Assembly: GCA_964418485.1 (NCBI GenBank)
Contig: CAYQMH010000007.1
Span: 1-52,738 of the forward strand
Direction: 5' to 3'
DNA: 52,738 nt
DNA from: JAFGHJ01 sp964418485
GTDB taxonomy: Bacteria > Hydrothermota > UBA3072
Shown here: positions 51,135 to 52,738 of the stretch, piece after piece
How positions within the stretch are numbered: the first letter of the stretch is position 1
How the letters are laid out: the number at the start of each line of letters is the position of its first letter
The notes under the pieces: generated by a model
What the model saw: only the letters and a program-made list of their open reading frames with translations
What the model was told of the DNA's origin: nothing
Databases searched by the model: none
Program-made: the position numbers and the translations under genes

Positions 51135-51924
51135 AATTATTTTAATTCCTCATGATAAGGGTCAAAACAAATGGTTGAAAATCCCTTTTTTTGTTATAAT
51201 ACTTATTTTTTTAATACTTATTCTAAGTGGATTTTTTTTCTTTAATAATCTTCAAAATTTTGTTAATGTGTCTTCTATTGCTTTCCTGGAAACAGACAAT
51301 CAAAAGCTAAAGGGAAAAGTCGCCGACCTTAGGAGCAGAGCTGCCGAGTTCGAAGGAAAGATTGATTCTCTGCTTGAAGAGCAGTATAGAGCCTTTAGGG
51401 AACACAATATTATGGAAGAAATCCCTCAAAGTAGTTTCAATTTTTCTCCGGAGAGCCTACTGGTAATGTCCTGTTGGGTCGATTCTGTCTTTGAAGTTAT
51501 TTCTGAATTTGATTATTCTATTTTGAGTTCTTTGCCTTCTATAATGCCGGTAAAAGGGCACATAATAAGGAGATTTGGAGAACAAATAGATCCTTATACC
51601 GGCAAGAAAAAACCTCATAAAGGAATAAGCATTCTCGCATCCTTAAATGCGCCGGTAGTTTCAACGGGGAAAGGTATAGTAAGACAGGTGGGTAACGACA
51701 AGGGTAAAGGTCTCTTTGTTGAAATTGTACATACTTGTGGGTTAATAAGTTCTTATTCTCATTTGCTTAACTCTACAGTGAAAGAAGGGCAGAATGTGGA
51801 AAGAGGTGATGTAATAGGTTATGTTGGTCAATCCGGGAGGGCTCCTTATCCATATCTTTATTATGAGGTAAAGAAAGATAATGTTAATTTGGACCCGGAG
51901 AATTTAATTTTTGGAGGACCTTAA
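51115..51924 (+). CDS. LytM/M23-domain envelope protein, probably non-catalytic
   Basis: A 269-residue protein with one transmembrane segment (about 22-44), a coiled coil (about 60-90) and a C-terminal LytM domain (about 150-265). The domain keeps HKG (about 167) and YSHL (about 218), but the usual H-x-G-x-D is HKGIS and the HLH motif is YLY (PYLYYEV), so the Asp and one His zinc ligand are missing. This is similar to EnvC/NlpD, which activate amidases. ATG at 51115 is used; a TTG one codon earlier is possible. It overlaps rpoD by 20 bases and stops just before thiC. Confidence 0.87.
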   Translation: MKLSFLKIILIPHDKGQNKWLKIPFFVIILIFLILILSGFFFFNNLQNFVNVSSIAFLETDNQKLKGKVADLRSRAAEFEGKIDSLLEEQYRAFREHNIMEEIPQSSFNFSPESLLVMSCWVDSVFEVISEFDYSILSSLPSIMPVKGHIIRRFGEQIDPYTGKKKPHKGISILASLNAPVVSTGKGIVRQVGNDKGKGLFVEIVHTCGLISSYSHLLNSTVKEGQNVERGDVIGYVGQSGRAPYPYLYYEVKKDNVNLDPENLIFGGP

Positions 51925-52738
51925 TTGGGAATTATTACTGAACTAAGAAAAAGAAATATACCTTCTTTGGTTCGGAAGATTGCGCAAACAGAGAATGTAA
52001 ATATCGGTGTCCTGACTAAAGGGATACTCGAGGGGAAAATAGTAATAACCAAAAACGAAAAAAGGGAGAATGTGACACCAACAGGTATTGGTTACCCTCT
52101 TACTACGAAGGTAAACGCAAATGTTGGTACTTCGACTGATAAATCCGATATAAATTTTGAGGTAGAAAAAGCTATTTTGGCAGAAAAAGCAGGCGCAGAC
52201 ACTGTTATGGATCTTTCTACCGGAGGTGATATTAAAAAGATAAGAAAAGAAATCCTAAAAAAGACAACTATACCTCTTGGAACAGTACCGATATATCAGG
52301 CTGCAATAGAAGCCGTTCAAAAAAAGGGGGGTATAGTACACATGACAGAGAATCAAATTTTCGGAGTGATAGAAGAACAGGCGGAGGATGGAGTGGACTT
52401 TATGACCCTGCACTGCGGCGTAACGCTGGAAACTTTCGAGTGCCTTAAAAACGAAGGCAGAGTAATGGATGTTGTTTCTAGAGGAGGGACTTTACTCTTA
52501 ACATGGATGCTTTATAATAATAAAGAGAATCCTCTATATACTAACTTTGACAGAATACTAGATATAGCCTCCGAGTATGATATAACTCTGTCATTAGGGG
52601 ATGGTTTTCGTCCCGGAGCTATTGAAGATTCGTCTGATAGAGCTCAATTCCACGAATTGAGTATTCTTGGGGAATTAACCAAGAGGGCGCATGAAAGAGA
52701 TGTTCAGGTAATTATAGAGGGTCCCGGGCATATTCCTA
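51925..52738 (+). CDS. thiC: Phosphomethylpyrimidine synthase ThiC (3' end outside window)
   Basis: The frame opens with TTG at 51925, one base after the LytM stop, with GGAGGA 6 bases upstream, and stays open to the window edge (271 codons). Segments match ThiC: PLTTKVNANVGTS, MDLSTGGDI, MTLHCGVTLE, RGGTLLLTWML, SLGDGFRPG and EGPGHIP. ThiC is a radical SAM enzyme that converts aminoimidazole ribotide to the thiamine pyrimidine. The iron-sulfur Cys motif would be in the missing part. No TPP riboswitch can precede it because the gene starts at once after the previous stop. Confidence 0.94.
   Translation, partial: MGIITELRKRNIPSLVRKIAQTENVNIGVLTKGILEGKIVITKNEKRENVTPTGIGYPLTTKVNANVGTSTDKSDINFEVEKAILAEKAGADTVMDLSTGGDIKKIRKEILKKTTIPLGTVPIYQAAIEAVQKKGGIVHMTENQIFGVIEEQAEDGVDFMTLHCGVTLETFECLKNEGRVMDVVSRGGTLLLTWMLYNNKENPLYTNFDRILDIASEYDITLSLGDGFRPGAIEDSSDRAQFHELSILGELTKRAHERDVQVIIEGPGHIP

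Noticed and set aside
51925..51930. TPP riboswitch before thiC
   Set aside because: thiC starts one base after the upstream stop, leaving no room for a leader.
1..52738. CRISPR array or rRNA genes
   Set aside because: No regularly spaced identical repeats and no rRNA-like sequence were seen.

Overview
The window is an AT-rich, densely coded bacterial chromosome segment with two ends cut inside genes: a transketolase C-terminal half on the left and thiC on the right. A SprA-type giant outer-membrane protein, a secreted protein with a type IX/FlgD-like C-terminal sorting domain, a compact primary sigma factor without region 1.1, and many short intergenic relics of the 'cacagagacac' type together suggest a Gram-negative-type member of the Fibrobacterota-Chlorobi-Bacteroidota (FCB) neighbourhood, probably an uncultured candidate phylum (WOR-3-like is my best guess). 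That placement is inference. No phage, CRISPR array, rRNA or intact insertion sequence was seen.

Layout, left to right. 1-3.9 kb: transketolase end, a secreted Asp-box protein with a sorting domain, a lipoprotein MsrB, and a NYN-domain protein behind a promoter with operator-like palindromes. 3.9-8.6 kb: tRNA-Asn, Na/Pi cotransporter plus PhoU-like partner, DUF3108 protein, mannose-1-P guanylyltransferase, SPOR lipoprotein, RdgB. 8.6-8.9 kb: four tRNAs (Pro, Arg, His, Lys). 9.1-13.5 kb: EIIA-like protein with a CBS-tailed cation/proton antiporter, then galT-galK. 13.5-17.3 kb: aminotransferase (minus strand) and groES-groEL. 17.3-21.6 kb (minus): operon of an AmrS-like radical SAM enzyme, ABC-2 exporter, TPR-like protein and methyltransferase, starting from an apparently leaderless promoter. 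21.6-23.9 kb: a gene-poor stretch with decayed dispersed repeats, a 109-bp MITE-like element and an AbiEii/DUF6922 pair.

23.9-27.9 kb (minus): operon of DUF89, Fe-S uracil-DNA glycosylase, MBL-fold protein, membrane protein, methyltransferase and MTH1187-type protein. 27.9-30.1 kb (minus): a Fur-headed operon with DUF5320, two NifX/NifB-like proteins, a 2[4Fe-4S] ferredoxin too short for routine ORF calling and a zinc-ribbon protein, driven by a near-consensus promoter with a Fur box just downstream. 30.2-32.4 kb: ilvD and the remnant of a MinD/Mrp-type ATPase. 32.5-42.6 kb: three consecutive PpiC-type isomerases, pdxA and the giant sprA. 42.6-47.8 kb (minus): pilMNOPQ and a lipoate ligase. 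48.2-52.7 kb: hsp20, htrA, the sigma factor, a degenerate LytM protein and thiC.

The most coherent theme is envelope biogenesis: three periplasmic foldases directly upstream of SprA, a cargo-type protein with a sorting domain, a pilus secretin convergent with sprA, HtrA and Hsp20. Notable oddities are a sigma factor whose only well-placed start is AUA, an HtrA with Glu where the catalytic Asp is expected, a LytM domain lacking zinc ligands, and a perfect-TIR mini-element with a possible 4-bp target duplication. Promoters were read by eye: many match TTGACA-N16/17-TATAAT closely, in keeping with the RpoD-like factor encoded here.
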